A stretch of 22,261 bases of DNA from Fidelibacterota bacterium (GTDB taxonomy: Bacteria; Fidelibacterota; Fidelibacteria; Fidelibacterales; Fidelibacteraceae). Where the stretch lies: assembly GCA_029931905.1 (NCBI GenBank), contig JAOZRH010000016.1, forward strand, positions 1 to 22,261. Reading direction: 5' to 3'. The translations under genes and the position numbers were made by a program. The notes beneath the pieces are model-generated. The model was not told where the DNA came from. It worked only from the letters and a program-made list of their open reading frames with translations, and did not search any database. Each line of letters opens with the position of its first letter. Within the stretch, counting starts at the first letter, position 1. This document shows, in pieces, positions 1-7,175 of this stretch.

Positions 1-2
1 TT

Positions 3-563
3 TTAAAATTAACAAGTGTTTTATTATTTGGAAATGAAAAAGATTGTAAAAAAAATACAATAGAATGTTTGGATATTGGTGGAAAAAAAGGGTTTATTTT
101 GTCTCCAGGATGTGATTTGCCTTATGGCTGTCCTGAAGCAAATTTAATTTCTGTTAAGGAAGTTGTGTTAGATGAATATCAACAAAAAATTGCTAGAGTT
201 TTGAAAAAAGATACAATTGAAGAAGGAATTAGTGCAAAACTTCACGATTATTCTAAAAGTAATAAACTAATTGTTGAAGTAGTAACATTAGATTCCGCTT
301 CGTGTCCGCCCTGCAAATATATGGTTGATGCAGTTAAAAAAGCAACAAATGATATGTCAGAAAAGGTTGAAATTTATGAATATAAAATCTCTGAAAAAGA
401 GGGATTGATTGCAATGCAAAGTTTAAAAGTTAGAGCAATTCCAACGATTTGTTTAAATGGGCGAGTTGTTTTCAGCTCGATAATTCCAGATATTACTACA
501 CTCAAATATGAAGTCGAAAATGCAATAAAGAGTCATATCAAAGAAAAAAGCAATGACAAATAA
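3..563 (+). CDS. UroD-superfamily corrinoid methyltransferase C-terminus fused to a thioredoxin-like domain (5' truncated)
   Basis: The reading frame is open to the left edge (first full codon at 3), so this is the last ~186 codons of a longer gene; the TTG at 69 is only an internal codon. The first part ends like uroporphyrinogen decarboxylase-superfamily proteins: a G-G segment, then SPGCDLPYGCPEAN (codons about 99-140). In true HemE the matching position reads as a GHG motif. A Cys here (codon 111-113) is typical of the zinc-dependent methylcobamide methyltransferases MtaA/MtbA, where it is a zinc ligand. After a linker comes a thioredoxin fold with CPPC (codons 303-314) and a probable cis-Pro in VRAIPT. 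Inference: a corrinoid:thiol-type methyltransferase with a built-in redox or thiol domain. It overlaps the next gene, a CobW-type GTPase, by 11 bases, which suggests translational coupling. The substrate is unknown and the N-terminal half is outside the window. Confidence 0.75.
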   Translation, partial: LKLTSVLLFGNEKDCKKNTIECLDIGGKKGFILSPGCDLPYGCPEANLISVKEVVLDEYQQKIARVLKKDTIEEGISAKLHDYSKSNKLIVEVVTLDSASCPPCKYMVDAVKKATNDMSEKVEIYEYKISEKEGLIAMQSLKVRAIPTICLNGRVVFSSIIPDITTLKYEVENAIKSHIKEKSNDK

Positions 564-1455
564 AATTCCTATTACAATAATAAGTGGATTTCTTGGAAGT
601 GGAAAAACAACTTTTCTCCAAAACTATATAAATATCAATAAAAATAAAAATATTCTGTATTTGATCAATGATTTTTCAGCTAATGATGTTGATGGCGTTT
701 TATTAAGTCAAGATGAATTAAGTGTGAAATCAATTTTTGGTGGAAGCATTTTTTGTAATTGCTTAATTACAACATTTTCGAATACATTAGATTCTATATT
801 AAATTCGAAAATTGATTATAAAAAAATAATAATTGAAACGAGTGGAATAACAAATCCATTTAATGCAATAAAAATTTTAGAAGAATCTGGATTTAGAAAT
901 AAATTCGAAATTAAAAAAATAATATCAATTGTTGACTCTGTAAATTTTCTTAAACATGAAAAAGTAATATCAAATATCCATAATCAAATAAAATCTGCGA
1001 ATATTGTTATAATTAATAAAACTGATTTAGTTGGAAAAAATGAACTTCGTGAAATCAAAGAAAGAATTAAAATAATAAATAAAGATGCTGAACTTTTGTT
1101 TTCAAAGTTTTGTAAAATTGATTTTGATTTATTGCACAATGATTATTTAGAAATAAAAGAAAATATTTCAATAAATAATGCCAATATTTTTTCTAAATTT
1201 TCAATTATAAGTAGAAACAATTTAGATTTTGAAAAATTTAAAATTTTTGTATTAAAAGAAAAAAAATCGATTATTAGGGTAAAAGGTTTTATGAATATTG
1301 ATGATGAATTGCATTCAATCAGTTATTCTAGCTCTGGATTTGAAGCTAAAAAGATTAATATAAATGTTAAGTCATCACTTGAATTTATTTTTCTGAAAAA
1401 GGAAAATCAGGTAGGTAAGCAGATTTTTAAAAAAATAGATTTTATTAAAAAATAA
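553..1455 (+). CDS. CobW/G3E-family GTPase, putative metallochaperone or corrinoid-protein assistant
   Basis: This 300-residue P-loop GTPase shows the G3E signatures in order: Walker A GFLGSGKTT (12-20), IIIETSGITNP (92-102) and the guanine-specificity motif NKTD (155-158). The G3E metal-binding CxCC motif is degenerate here: residues 68-71 read CNCL, so two cysteines remain and the third is lost. The C-terminal ~100 residues form a short, diverged CobW C-terminal domain. G3E proteins use GTP hydrolysis to insert or guard metals and cofactors (CobW, UreG, HypB, MeaB). The ATG lies inside the end of the upstream methyltransferase-thioredoxin gene, so the two are probably translated together. 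That context favours a job in loading, activating or protecting a corrinoid or zinc methyltransferase, but this is inference. Lysine, asparagine and isoleucine are unusually frequent. Confidence 0.8.
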   Translation: MTNKIPITIISGFLGSGKTTFLQNYININKNKNILYLINDFSANDVDGVLLSQDELSVKSIFGGSIFCNCLITTFSNTLDSILNSKIDYKKIIIETSGITNPFNAIKILEESGFRNKFEIKKIISIVDSVNFLKHEKVISNIHNQIKSANIVIINKTDLVGKNELREIKERIKIINKDAELLFSKFCKIDFDLLHNDYLEIKENISINNANIFSKFSIISRNNLDFEKFKIFVLKEKKSIIRVKGFMNIDDELHSISYSSSGFEAKKININVKSSLEFIFLKKENQVGKQIFKKIDFIKK

Positions 1456-1493
1456 ATTATTATGATATACAATTTAACACAGCATAAAAAAAT

Positions 1494-2897
1494 ATGAAGA
1501 TAGATTTTTCAAATATTGATATATTAATTGTTGTTATTTATCTAATTACACTATTTTTAATAGGATTTATTAGAAAATCAAAAAATAATAGTTCTGATGA
1601 TTATTTTTTGTCTGGTCGTAGAATTACAACTCCGATATTTGTTATGACACTTGTATCAACTTGGTATGGTGGAATACTTGGAGTTGGCGAATTTACATAT
1701 CAATATGGAATAAGTAATTGGGTAATATTTTCATTTCCATATTATATATTTGCTTTTATTTTTGCTGTATTTCTTGCAGAAAAAATTCAAAAAAATAAAA
1801 ATTATACAATCCCAGAATTGATTGAAAAAAAATATGGAAAGACACCATCTATAATTTCATCATTTTTTGTATTTATTTTAATTTCACCTGCACCATATTT
1901 ATTAATTGTTGGAGTTATTTTGTCATTAATTTTTCCGGGCAGTAATATATTTTGGGCAATTGCAATTTTTATAATATCAGCCATTTATTTGTATAAAAAA
2001 GGTTTTAAAAGTGTTGTGCAGACAGATGTTTTTCAATTTTTATTAATGTTTACTGGTTTTATGGTTTTATTTGTAATGTTGCTTGTTAAATATCCAATAA
2101 TTGATCAGTTTAAATTGAATTTACCAAAGATGCATTTATCCTTAACTGGTGGTTTACCAATTACCTATTTATTTTCATGGTTTTTTATTGCATTGTGGAC
2201 GATAGTCGATCCGGGATTTCATCAACGGTGTTCATCGGCAAAATCTCCAAAAGTAGCTAGGAATGGAATATTAATTAGTATTATATTTTGGGCAATTTTT
2301 GATATGTTAACATTAACAGTAGGGTTATATGCAAGAACTCTTTTGCCAGACATTGAACCAATTTATACTTATCCACTAATTGCAGAAAAAATTCTACCTG
2401 TTGGCGTTTTGGGATTGTTTTTTGCTGGTTTAATTGCAACAGTAATGTCAACATTAGATTCATACCTTTTTATTTCTGCACAGACGATTGGTTATGATAT
2501 TCTTTATAAATCAGGCATGAAAATAGGGAAAAATAATTCTGTGAAAATTGGTTATGTAATAACTGGAATTGTTGCTTTGTTATTGTCCATTATATTTCCA
2601 TCTGTGATAAAATTATGGTATTTAATTGGCTCAATAATAATTCCAAGTATTTTATTGCCCGTGATATTTGCATTTACGAAAAAAAATATACATCCAAAAA
2701 TAATAATTATTTCTATGATTGGTTCATTTAGTATTTCATTTTTATGGTTAATATTTGGAATTATTAATGGAAATGTTTCAGGTAATCAATATTTTTTTTC
2801 AATTGAACCGTTTTATCCAGGTATGTTATTTAGTATTATTATAATCACGGCATTTTTAGCTATAAAAAAGCGACAAGATACATATAAAATAAAATAA
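1494..2897 (+). CDS. Sodium:solute symporter (SSS) family transporter
   Basis: This 467-residue polytopic membrane protein has about 12-13 hydrophobic segments from residue 8 to about 460. The N-terminal block, with DDYFLSGRR (about 35-43) followed by a VSTWYGG segment and a glycine-rich helix, is characteristic of the SSS family (PutP/PanF/SglT type), which imports small organic solutes with Na+. A later charged loop (DPGFHQR, about 240-246) also fits the family. The C-terminus is a short basic tail. It starts 38 bases after the GTPase gene, has no clear Shine-Dalgarno, and is probably in the same transcript. Which substrate it carries cannot be read from sequence; next to a methyltransferase module, a methylated amine or amino acid is a guess. 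Confidence 0.85.
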   Translation: MKIDFSNIDILIVVIYLITLFLIGFIRKSKNNSSDDYFLSGRRITTPIFVMTLVSTWYGGILGVGEFTYQYGISNWVIFSFPYYIFAFIFAVFLAEKIQKNKNYTIPELIEKKYGKTPSIISSFFVFILISPAPYLLIVGVILSLIFPGSNIFWAIAIFIISAIYLYKKGFKSVVQTDVFQFLLMFTGFMVLFVMLLVKYPIIDQFKLNLPKMHLSLTGGLPITYLFSWFFIALWTIVDPGFHQRCSSAKSPKVARNGILISIIFWAIFDMLTLTVGLYARTLLPDIEPIYTYPLIAEKILPVGVLGLFFAGLIATVMSTLDSYLFISAQTIGYDILYKSGMKIGKNNSVKIGYVITGIVALLLSIIFPSVIKLWYLIGSIIIPSILLPVIFAFTKKNIHPKIIIISMIGSFSISFLWLIFGIINGNVSGNQYFFSIEPFYPGMLFSIIIITAFLAIKKRQDTYKIK

Positions 2898-2902
2898 AAG
2901 TT

Positions 2903-2932
2903 TTTTCATTTATACTTTTAATTTTGTATAAT
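2903..2932 (+). promoter_or_regulatory. Possible sigma70-type promoter ahead of panD
   Basis: The 85-base gap between the symporter and panD holds a perfect TATAAT at 2927-2932 and a weak -35 element TTTTCA at 2903-2908, with an 18-base spacer. It would start the long panD-to-HU run. DNA this AT-rich produces TATAAT-like words by chance, so this is only a candidate. Confidence 0.3.
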
Positions 2933-2982
2933 AATTTTGTATATTAAAATATGTGTGAATATAAAAAAAATAAGAAGAGATT

Positions 2983-3336
2983 ATGTTAAAAGAATATTTA
3001 AAGGCAAAGATACACAAAGCAAGAATAAATGAAGCAAATTTGAATTATACAGGTAGTATTGAAATAGATGAAGAGATTATGATAGCTTCAAATATTAGAG
3101 AATATGAAAAGGTATTGATTGCAAATATGAGTAATGGTTCTAGATTTGAAACATATGTAATAAAGGGTAAATATGGTGAGAAGAAGATAGGACTAAATGG
3201 AGCAGCAGCAAGATTGGGTGAAATTGGTGATAAAATTATTATAATGTCTTTTGCATTATTAGACGAAGAGGAAGAGAAAACATTAAAACCACAAATTGTA
3301 TTTTTAGATAAAGATAATAATATTATTAATAATTAA
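2983..3336 (+). CDS. panD: Aspartate 1-decarboxylase proenzyme
   Basis: PanD converts L-aspartate to beta-alanine for pantothenate and coenzyme A synthesis. The 117-residue length is normal for the family. The proenzyme cleavage site is intact: in NYTGSIEID the Gly24-Ser25 bond is where the chain self-cleaves and Ser25 becomes the pyruvoyl group. Other E. coli active-site positions are also kept at the same numbers: Lys9, His11, Tyr22, Arg54 and Tyr58 (SRFETY). The conserved LNGAAARLG segment follows. The enzyme should be a cytosolic tetramer. No panB, panC or panM-like gene is visible nearby, so it sits alone among cell-wall and translation genes. It is probably the first gene of the long plus-strand run. 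Confidence 0.96.
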   Translation: MLKEYLKAKIHKARINEANLNYTGSIEIDEEIMIASNIREYEKVLIANMSNGSRFETYVIKGKYGEKKIGLNGAAARLGEIGDKIIIMSFALLDEEEEKTLKPQIVFLDKDNNIINN

Positions 3337-3356
3337 AAGATATAATAGGGAATATT

Positions 3357-4100
3357 ATGAATAAGAATAAATTAGGTGTAATTATTTTGGCTGCAGGAAA
3401 GGGTACCAGAATGAAATCATCGCTTCCAAAGGTGTTGCATAGGGTATTAAATGAGTCAATGATATCAAGGGTTGTTTCACAAGCAAAAAGTATTGGTGCG
3501 GAAAAAACTGTTGTGATTGTTGGATATAAAAAAGAAATGGTTATCGAAGAGTTAAAAAATAGAGATGTAGAATTTGCTATTCAATCGGAACAATTGGGAA
3601 CTGGTCATGCAATTCAAATGGCAACTGAAAATTTTAAAAATTGGGATGGTGATGTAATAATATTATCAGGAGATGTCCCTTTGCTTACTACTGCAACAAT
3701 TGAAAAATTGATTGAAAAACATAATAAAGAAAAAGCAGATGCTTCGGTTTTATCGGCAATTTTTGAAGATCCAACAGGATATGGAAGAATAATAAGAAAA
3801 GCAGATGATACTTATTCGCATTCAGTTGAAGAAAAAGATGCAAATGATGAAATTAAAAAGATAAAAGAGATTAATTCTGGAATATATATATTTAAATCGA
3901 AACATTTGTTTCACTATTTGCGTTTTATAAATAATGATAACGCTCAAGGGGAATATTATTTGACAGAAGTGTTACCATTAATGGTGAAGGATAACAAAAA
4001 AATAGTGTTACAGATTGCAAATAATCCAAATGAAATACAAGGAATAAATACTATCCAACAATTACAAGATGCAGACAATCAATTACGGAAAAATTTATGA
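3357..4100 (+). CDS. glmU: GlmU-type N-acetylglucosamine-1-phosphate uridylyltransferase, pyrophosphorylase domain only
   Basis: This is a nucleotidyltransferase with the GlmU N-terminal Rossmann-like domain. The signature LAAGKGTRMKSSLPKVLH covers residues 11-28, with Arg18 and Lys25 at the same positions as in E. coli GlmU. QLGTGHA (79-85) and GDVPL (105-109) supply uridine- and Mg-binding elements. The expected role is making UDP-GlcNAc from GlcNAc-1-phosphate and UTP. Classical GlmU is about 450 residues with a C-terminal left-handed beta-helix acetyltransferase. This protein stops at residue 247, right where the hexapeptide repeats would start, and the next gene begins with a signal peptide, so the second domain is absent and not frameshifted. 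Acetylation must then come from another protein, or the enzyme acts on a different sugar phosphate. Its stop overlaps the next start (ATGA). Confidence 0.85.
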   Translation: MNKNKLGVIILAAGKGTRMKSSLPKVLHRVLNESMISRVVSQAKSIGAEKTVVIVGYKKEMVIEELKNRDVEFAIQSEQLGTGHAIQMATENFKNWDGDVIILSGDVPLLTTATIEKLIEKHNKEKADASVLSAIFEDPTGYGRIIRKADDTYSHSVEEKDANDEIKKIKEINSGIYIFKSKHLFHYLRFINNDNAQGEYYLTEVLPLMVKDNKKIVLQIANNPNEIQGINTIQQLQDADNQLRKNL

Positions 4101-4582
4101 AAAAGAAAATTTTTTTAACAATTTTATTAATGTCAATATCCGTTTTTGGACAATTTGCCGATAATGATGATAGCTTTTTATATAGAAATTTAGGTGTGCA
4201 GATTAATAATAATAATGATATGGCTTCTTTTTTAAATATTAATAATCTTAAAATGCAACACTCTATTTCAATGTCAATGGGAGGCTCGTCTTTAGGAAAT
4301 GAATCATTTGTTTCTTATCATAACAAGTTTTATTTCCCTCTTTCTGAAAAAATAAACATAAGTGGTGATGTAATTCTTAGGCAACAAGCATTTTCTTCTA
4401 ATCCACTAATGCAATCGATTGGAAATCAGAATAATGGCATATATTTTGATACCAAATTACAATACAAAATTTCAGAAAATTCAATAATTTCAATTGGAAT
4501 GAGTAATATTCCAAGATATAATTATTATAACCCACTTTATTATTATGGAGCTAATTCAATATGGCAAAACGAAGAAAGATAA
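4097..4582 (+). CDS. Small exported protein of unknown function, possible outer-membrane protein
   Basis: I do not recognise this 161-residue protein. It has a clear signal peptide: KKK at 2-4, a hydrophobic core 5-17, and probable cleavage after Gly18. The mature part has alternating polar and hydrophobic stretches (HSISMSMGGS, INISGDVIL, NSIISIGMS) that look like beta strands, and it is rich in Asn, Ser and Tyr. That would fit a small beta-barrel or barrel fragment, but the C-terminus ends in QNEER without the aromatic residue typical of outer-membrane barrels. The start overlaps the glmU stop by four bases, and the 3' end overlaps the next gene by 22 bases. The end of the reading frame may therefore be shaped by the neighbour's start. 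Location in the periplasm or outer membrane is inference. Confidence 0.6.
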   Translation: MKKKIFLTILLMSISVFGQFADNDDSFLYRNLGVQINNNNDMASFLNINNLKMQHSISMSMGGSSLGNESFVSYHNKFYFPLSEKINISGDVILRQQAFSSNPLMQSIGNQNNGIYFDTKLQYKISENSIISIGMSNIPRYNYYNPLYYYGANSIWQNEER

Positions 4583-5088
4583 AAAAGAAAAAAAATAGTT
4601 CAATATTTTTAAATAGTATCGCAGGGGCAATGATAGTTATTGTTTTTGTTTTTTTATATTCATCAATAGTTGATAATAAGGCAAGAGTAGAAAATAATAA
4701 AGATTATTTTTCAAGAGGATTAGAAAATATTCCAATGGCAAAGTTGAATATTCAGGAGAAAATGAAAAAAGATGTTGATGTTGTAATTGAGTTGATTAAT
4801 GGGAATGGCGAAAGTGGTGTATGTGAACAATATAAGGAATATTTTACTAAAAAGGGAGTAGATGTAATTAATGTTGGTAATGCTGATAATTTTAATTATG
4901 CAAAAACAGTAATTCATTTGCATACAGATAGTTATAAAAAGGCAAAAGTAATTTCAAAATTGCTTGGAGTTGAAGTGAATACTGTATTAAAAACCACAAC
5001 ACCATCGGTTAGTTGTGATATTTCTGTAGTTTTAGGTAAAGATTATAAGGAATTGTTACCGTATAAATCTTTTAATGTAATAGAGTAA
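4561..5088 (+). CDS. Membrane-anchored LytR_C-domain protein
   Basis: This 175-residue protein has a strongly basic N-terminus (about 2-11), one membrane segment at 15-35, and an extracytoplasmic domain. Residues about 74-160 match the LytR_C pattern: VVIELINGNGESGVCEQYKEY, an alternating alpha/beta block, and a final strand ending VVLGKDY. LytR_C domains are found at the C-termini of LytR-CpsA-Psr cell-envelope proteins and as short anchored proteins in FCB-group bacteria. Their precise function is unknown. Here the LCP catalytic domain is absent. The gene starts 22 bases inside the upstream exported protein, which fits translational coupling. rsfS follows after 18 bases. The family call rests on motif recognition without a profile search. 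Confidence 0.75.
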   Translation: MAKRRKIKKKKNSSIFLNSIAGAMIVIVFVFLYSSIVDNKARVENNKDYFSRGLENIPMAKLNIQEKMKKDVDVVIELINGNGESGVCEQYKEYFTKKGVDVINVGNADNFNYAKTVIHLHTDSYKKAKVISKLLGVEVNTVLKTTTPSVSCDISVVLGKDYKELLPYKSFNVIE

Positions 5089-5106
5089 ATAATAAAAAAG
5101 GAAATG

Positions 5107-5484
5107 ATGAGTAAATTAGAGATAAATAGTAAAAATTATTCTAAACAGTTAGTGGAAATTGTAGTTAATGCTGCTATTGCAAAAAATGCTGAAAATATTA
5201 CAACTCTTGATATGAAGAGTAAAGTTGATTTTACAGATTATTTTGTTGTCTGTAATGGAGATAATAAATTGCAAATGAGAGCAATTGCTGATGAAATTGC
5301 TGATGAATTAGAAAAAAATAATGTAAATAAGTATAATATTGAAGGCTATGATAATGACGAATGGATATTGATTGATGTTTATGATGTGATTTGTCATATT
5401 TTTAATGAAGAAACACGAAAACATTATGATATTGAAAACTTATGGGCAGATGTGCCACAGAAAACAATTATTGATGTGAAATGA
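5107..5484 (+). CDS. rsfS: Ribosomal silencing factor RsfS (Iojap family)
   Basis: RsfS binds ribosomal protein uL14 on the large subunit and blocks subunit joining when nutrients are scarce. The family's core pattern is visible: DMKSKVDFTDYFVVCNGDN, the helix QMRAIADEIADELE, then WILIDVYDVICHIF and the tail RKHYDIENLWAD. The length of ~125 residues is normal. Two adjacent ATGs exist, at 5104 and 5107. The Shine-Dalgarno AAGGA at 5098-5102 is too close to the first, so I place the start at 5107. The TGA stop overlaps the argS ATG (ATGA at 5481-5484). In many bacteria rsfS lies next to LytR_C-type or LCP genes, as here. Confidence 0.93.
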   Translation: MSKLEINSKNYSKQLVEIVVNAAIAKNAENITTLDMKSKVDFTDYFVVCNGDNKLQMRAIADEIADELEKNNVNKYNIEGYDNDEWILIDVYDVICHIFNEETRKHYDIENLWADVPQKTIIDVK

Positions 5485-7127
5485 TATATACAATTAAGCA
5501 ATTATTAGAAAATACAATAAATGAGATATTTTCAGAATCGGTTAATAATCAATCAATAGATTTTTCAATAGAAAGACCAAACAATGATAAACATGGTGAT
5601 TTTAGTTCAAATATTGCCTTAAAATTGGCTTCTGTACTTAAAAATAATCCGATGATTATTGCGAAAAATATTGTAGAAGAAATACAAAAAAAAAATGTTG
5701 AAAGTGTTGATAATATTGAGATTGTAAAACCTGGATTCATTAACTTTTTTATTAATAATAACTATTATCAAAATATTGTTGAAAAGATTTTATTGGAAAA
5801 AGATGATTATCAAAAAACAAATATTGGTAAGAATAAAAAAGTTCAAGTTGAATTCGTTAGTGCTAATCCAACAGGTCCATTAACCATTGGTCACGGAAGA
5901 CAAGCTGTTTTAGGAGATGCTGTTTCTCGAATTCTTGAATGGAACGGATATGAAGTTACAAGAGAGTATTATTTTAATGATGCTGGCAGACAAATGCGAT
6001 TACTTGGCAAGTCGTTGTATGTTCGTTATATGGGATTGTTTGGGGAAAAATTAGAAATTCCAACAGATGGTTATGAGGGTGAATATATTATAGATATTGC
6101 TCAATTATTTTTAAATAAATATGGCGAAAAATATAAAAATAACTTTGTTGAAACAGTGTTTATAGATTATGCTACAGAGAATTTACTATTTTCAATTAAA
6201 AGTACATTAAAAAGACTTGATATTGTACATGATGTATTTTTCAATGAAAAAACTTTATACGAGAATGGTAAAATTGATGAAACATTGAAAAAAATGGAAC
6301 AGAGTGGTGTTACTTATAAATCAGATGGTGCTATTTGGTTTAAAACAACAGAGTTTGGTGCAGAAAAAGATAGAGTATTGGTTAAAAGTTCTGGAGAGCC
6401 AACATATCGATTACCGGATATTGCATATCATGCACAAAAATTAACAAGAGATTATGATAGAATAATTGATATTTTTGGTGCGGATCATCATGCGACTTAT
6501 CCTGATGTAATTTCGGCATTGAAAGTTATGAATTATGACACATCAAAAATTCATGTATTGATTCATCAATTTGTTACTCTTGTTAGGAATAATGAAAAGA
6601 TAAAAATGTCAACAAGGAAGGGTGATTTTGTTACATTAGATAAATTAATTGATATCGTAGGAAAGGATGTTGTTAGATATTTTTTCATTATGCGAAATAT
6701 GGATTCACATCTAAATTTTGATATTGAATTGGCACAAAAAGAGACAGATGAAAATCCTGTGTATTATTTACAGTATGCACACGCTAGAATATCGAATATT
6801 ATTAAACATAGCAAATTAAAGAATATAAATTCATTTGATGATGGAAATGTTAAATTGTTAGTAGAAAAAGAAGAAGTAGATATTATGAAACTGATGTCTG
6901 AATATAAAGAAATTATGAAATTGTGCCATACTACCTTAGAACCAATGCATTTAGCGAATTATTTACATAAATTATCTTCGCATTTTCATAAATTTTATCA
7001 GAAACATAGAGTTGTAACAGACAATGAAGAGTTGTCAAAAGCTAGATTAAAGTTAATAAAAAGTATTAAAATAATATTTGCAAATTGTTTAAACATATTA
7101 GGTATTGAAGCACCAGAAAATATGTAA
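5481..7127 (+). CDS. argS: Arginyl-tRNA synthetase
   Basis: This class I synthetase charges tRNA-Arg. The 548-residue length is normal. The N-terminal additional domain (about 1-110) is followed by FVSANPTGPLTIGHGRQ, the HIGH-type motif. It reads TIGH (135-138), so the first His is replaced by Thr. The second signature is KMSTRKG (375-381), the usual ArgRS form of KMSKS. The segment YYLQYAHARISNI marks the start of the C-terminal DALR anticodon-binding domain, which runs to the end. The start overlaps the rsfS stop by four bases, implying coupled translation. A 48-base gap follows before the transglycosylase gene. The protein is cytosolic, and I see no reason to doubt its activity, because the Thr substitution sits in an otherwise well-conserved motif. 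Confidence 0.96.
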   Translation: MIYTIKQLLENTINEIFSESVNNQSIDFSIERPNNDKHGDFSSNIALKLASVLKNNPMIIAKNIVEEIQKKNVESVDNIEIVKPGFINFFINNNYYQNIVEKILLEKDDYQKTNIGKNKKVQVEFVSANPTGPLTIGHGRQAVLGDAVSRILEWNGYEVTREYYFNDAGRQMRLLGKSLYVRYMGLFGEKLEIPTDGYEGEYIIDIAQLFLNKYGEKYKNNFVETVFIDYATENLLFSIKSTLKRLDIVHDVFFNEKTLYENGKIDETLKKMEQSGVTYKSDGAIWFKTTEFGAEKDRVLVKSSGEPTYRLPDIAYHAQKLTRDYDRIIDIFGADHHATYPDVISALKVMNYDTSKIHVLIHQFVTLVRNNEKIKMSTRKGDFVTLDKLIDIVGKDVVRYFFIMRNMDSHLNFDIELAQKETDENPVYYLQYAHARISNIIKHSKLKNINSFDDGNVKLLVEKEEVDIMKLMSEYKEIMKLCHTTLEPMHLANYLHKLSSHFHKFYQKHRVVTDNEELSKARLKLIKSIKIIFANCLNILGIEAPENM

Positions 7128-7175
7128 TAGAAAATTAGAGAAAAATAATTATAAAGAATTTAAAGACGAGGAATA

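Noticed and set aside
3..200. HemE (true uroporphyrinogen decarboxylase)
   Set aside because: The C-terminal motif has a Cys in SPGC, as in methylcobamide methyltransferases, and a thioredoxin domain follows; neither fits HemE.
69..563. A complete 164-residue gene starting at TTG 69
   Set aside because: The same frame stays open to base 3 and encodes UroD-like sequence without a break, so the TTG is internal and the gene is cut by the window edge.
2983..3336. SpoVG-like septation regulator
   Set aside because: First impression from the size; the NYTGSIEID cleavage site with Gly24-Ser25 and the Arg54/Tyr58 positions identify PanD.
4097..4200. Frameshifted remnant of the GlmU acetyltransferase domain
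   Set aside because: The sequence after the stop encodes a signal peptide, not hexapeptide repeats, in all frames inspected.
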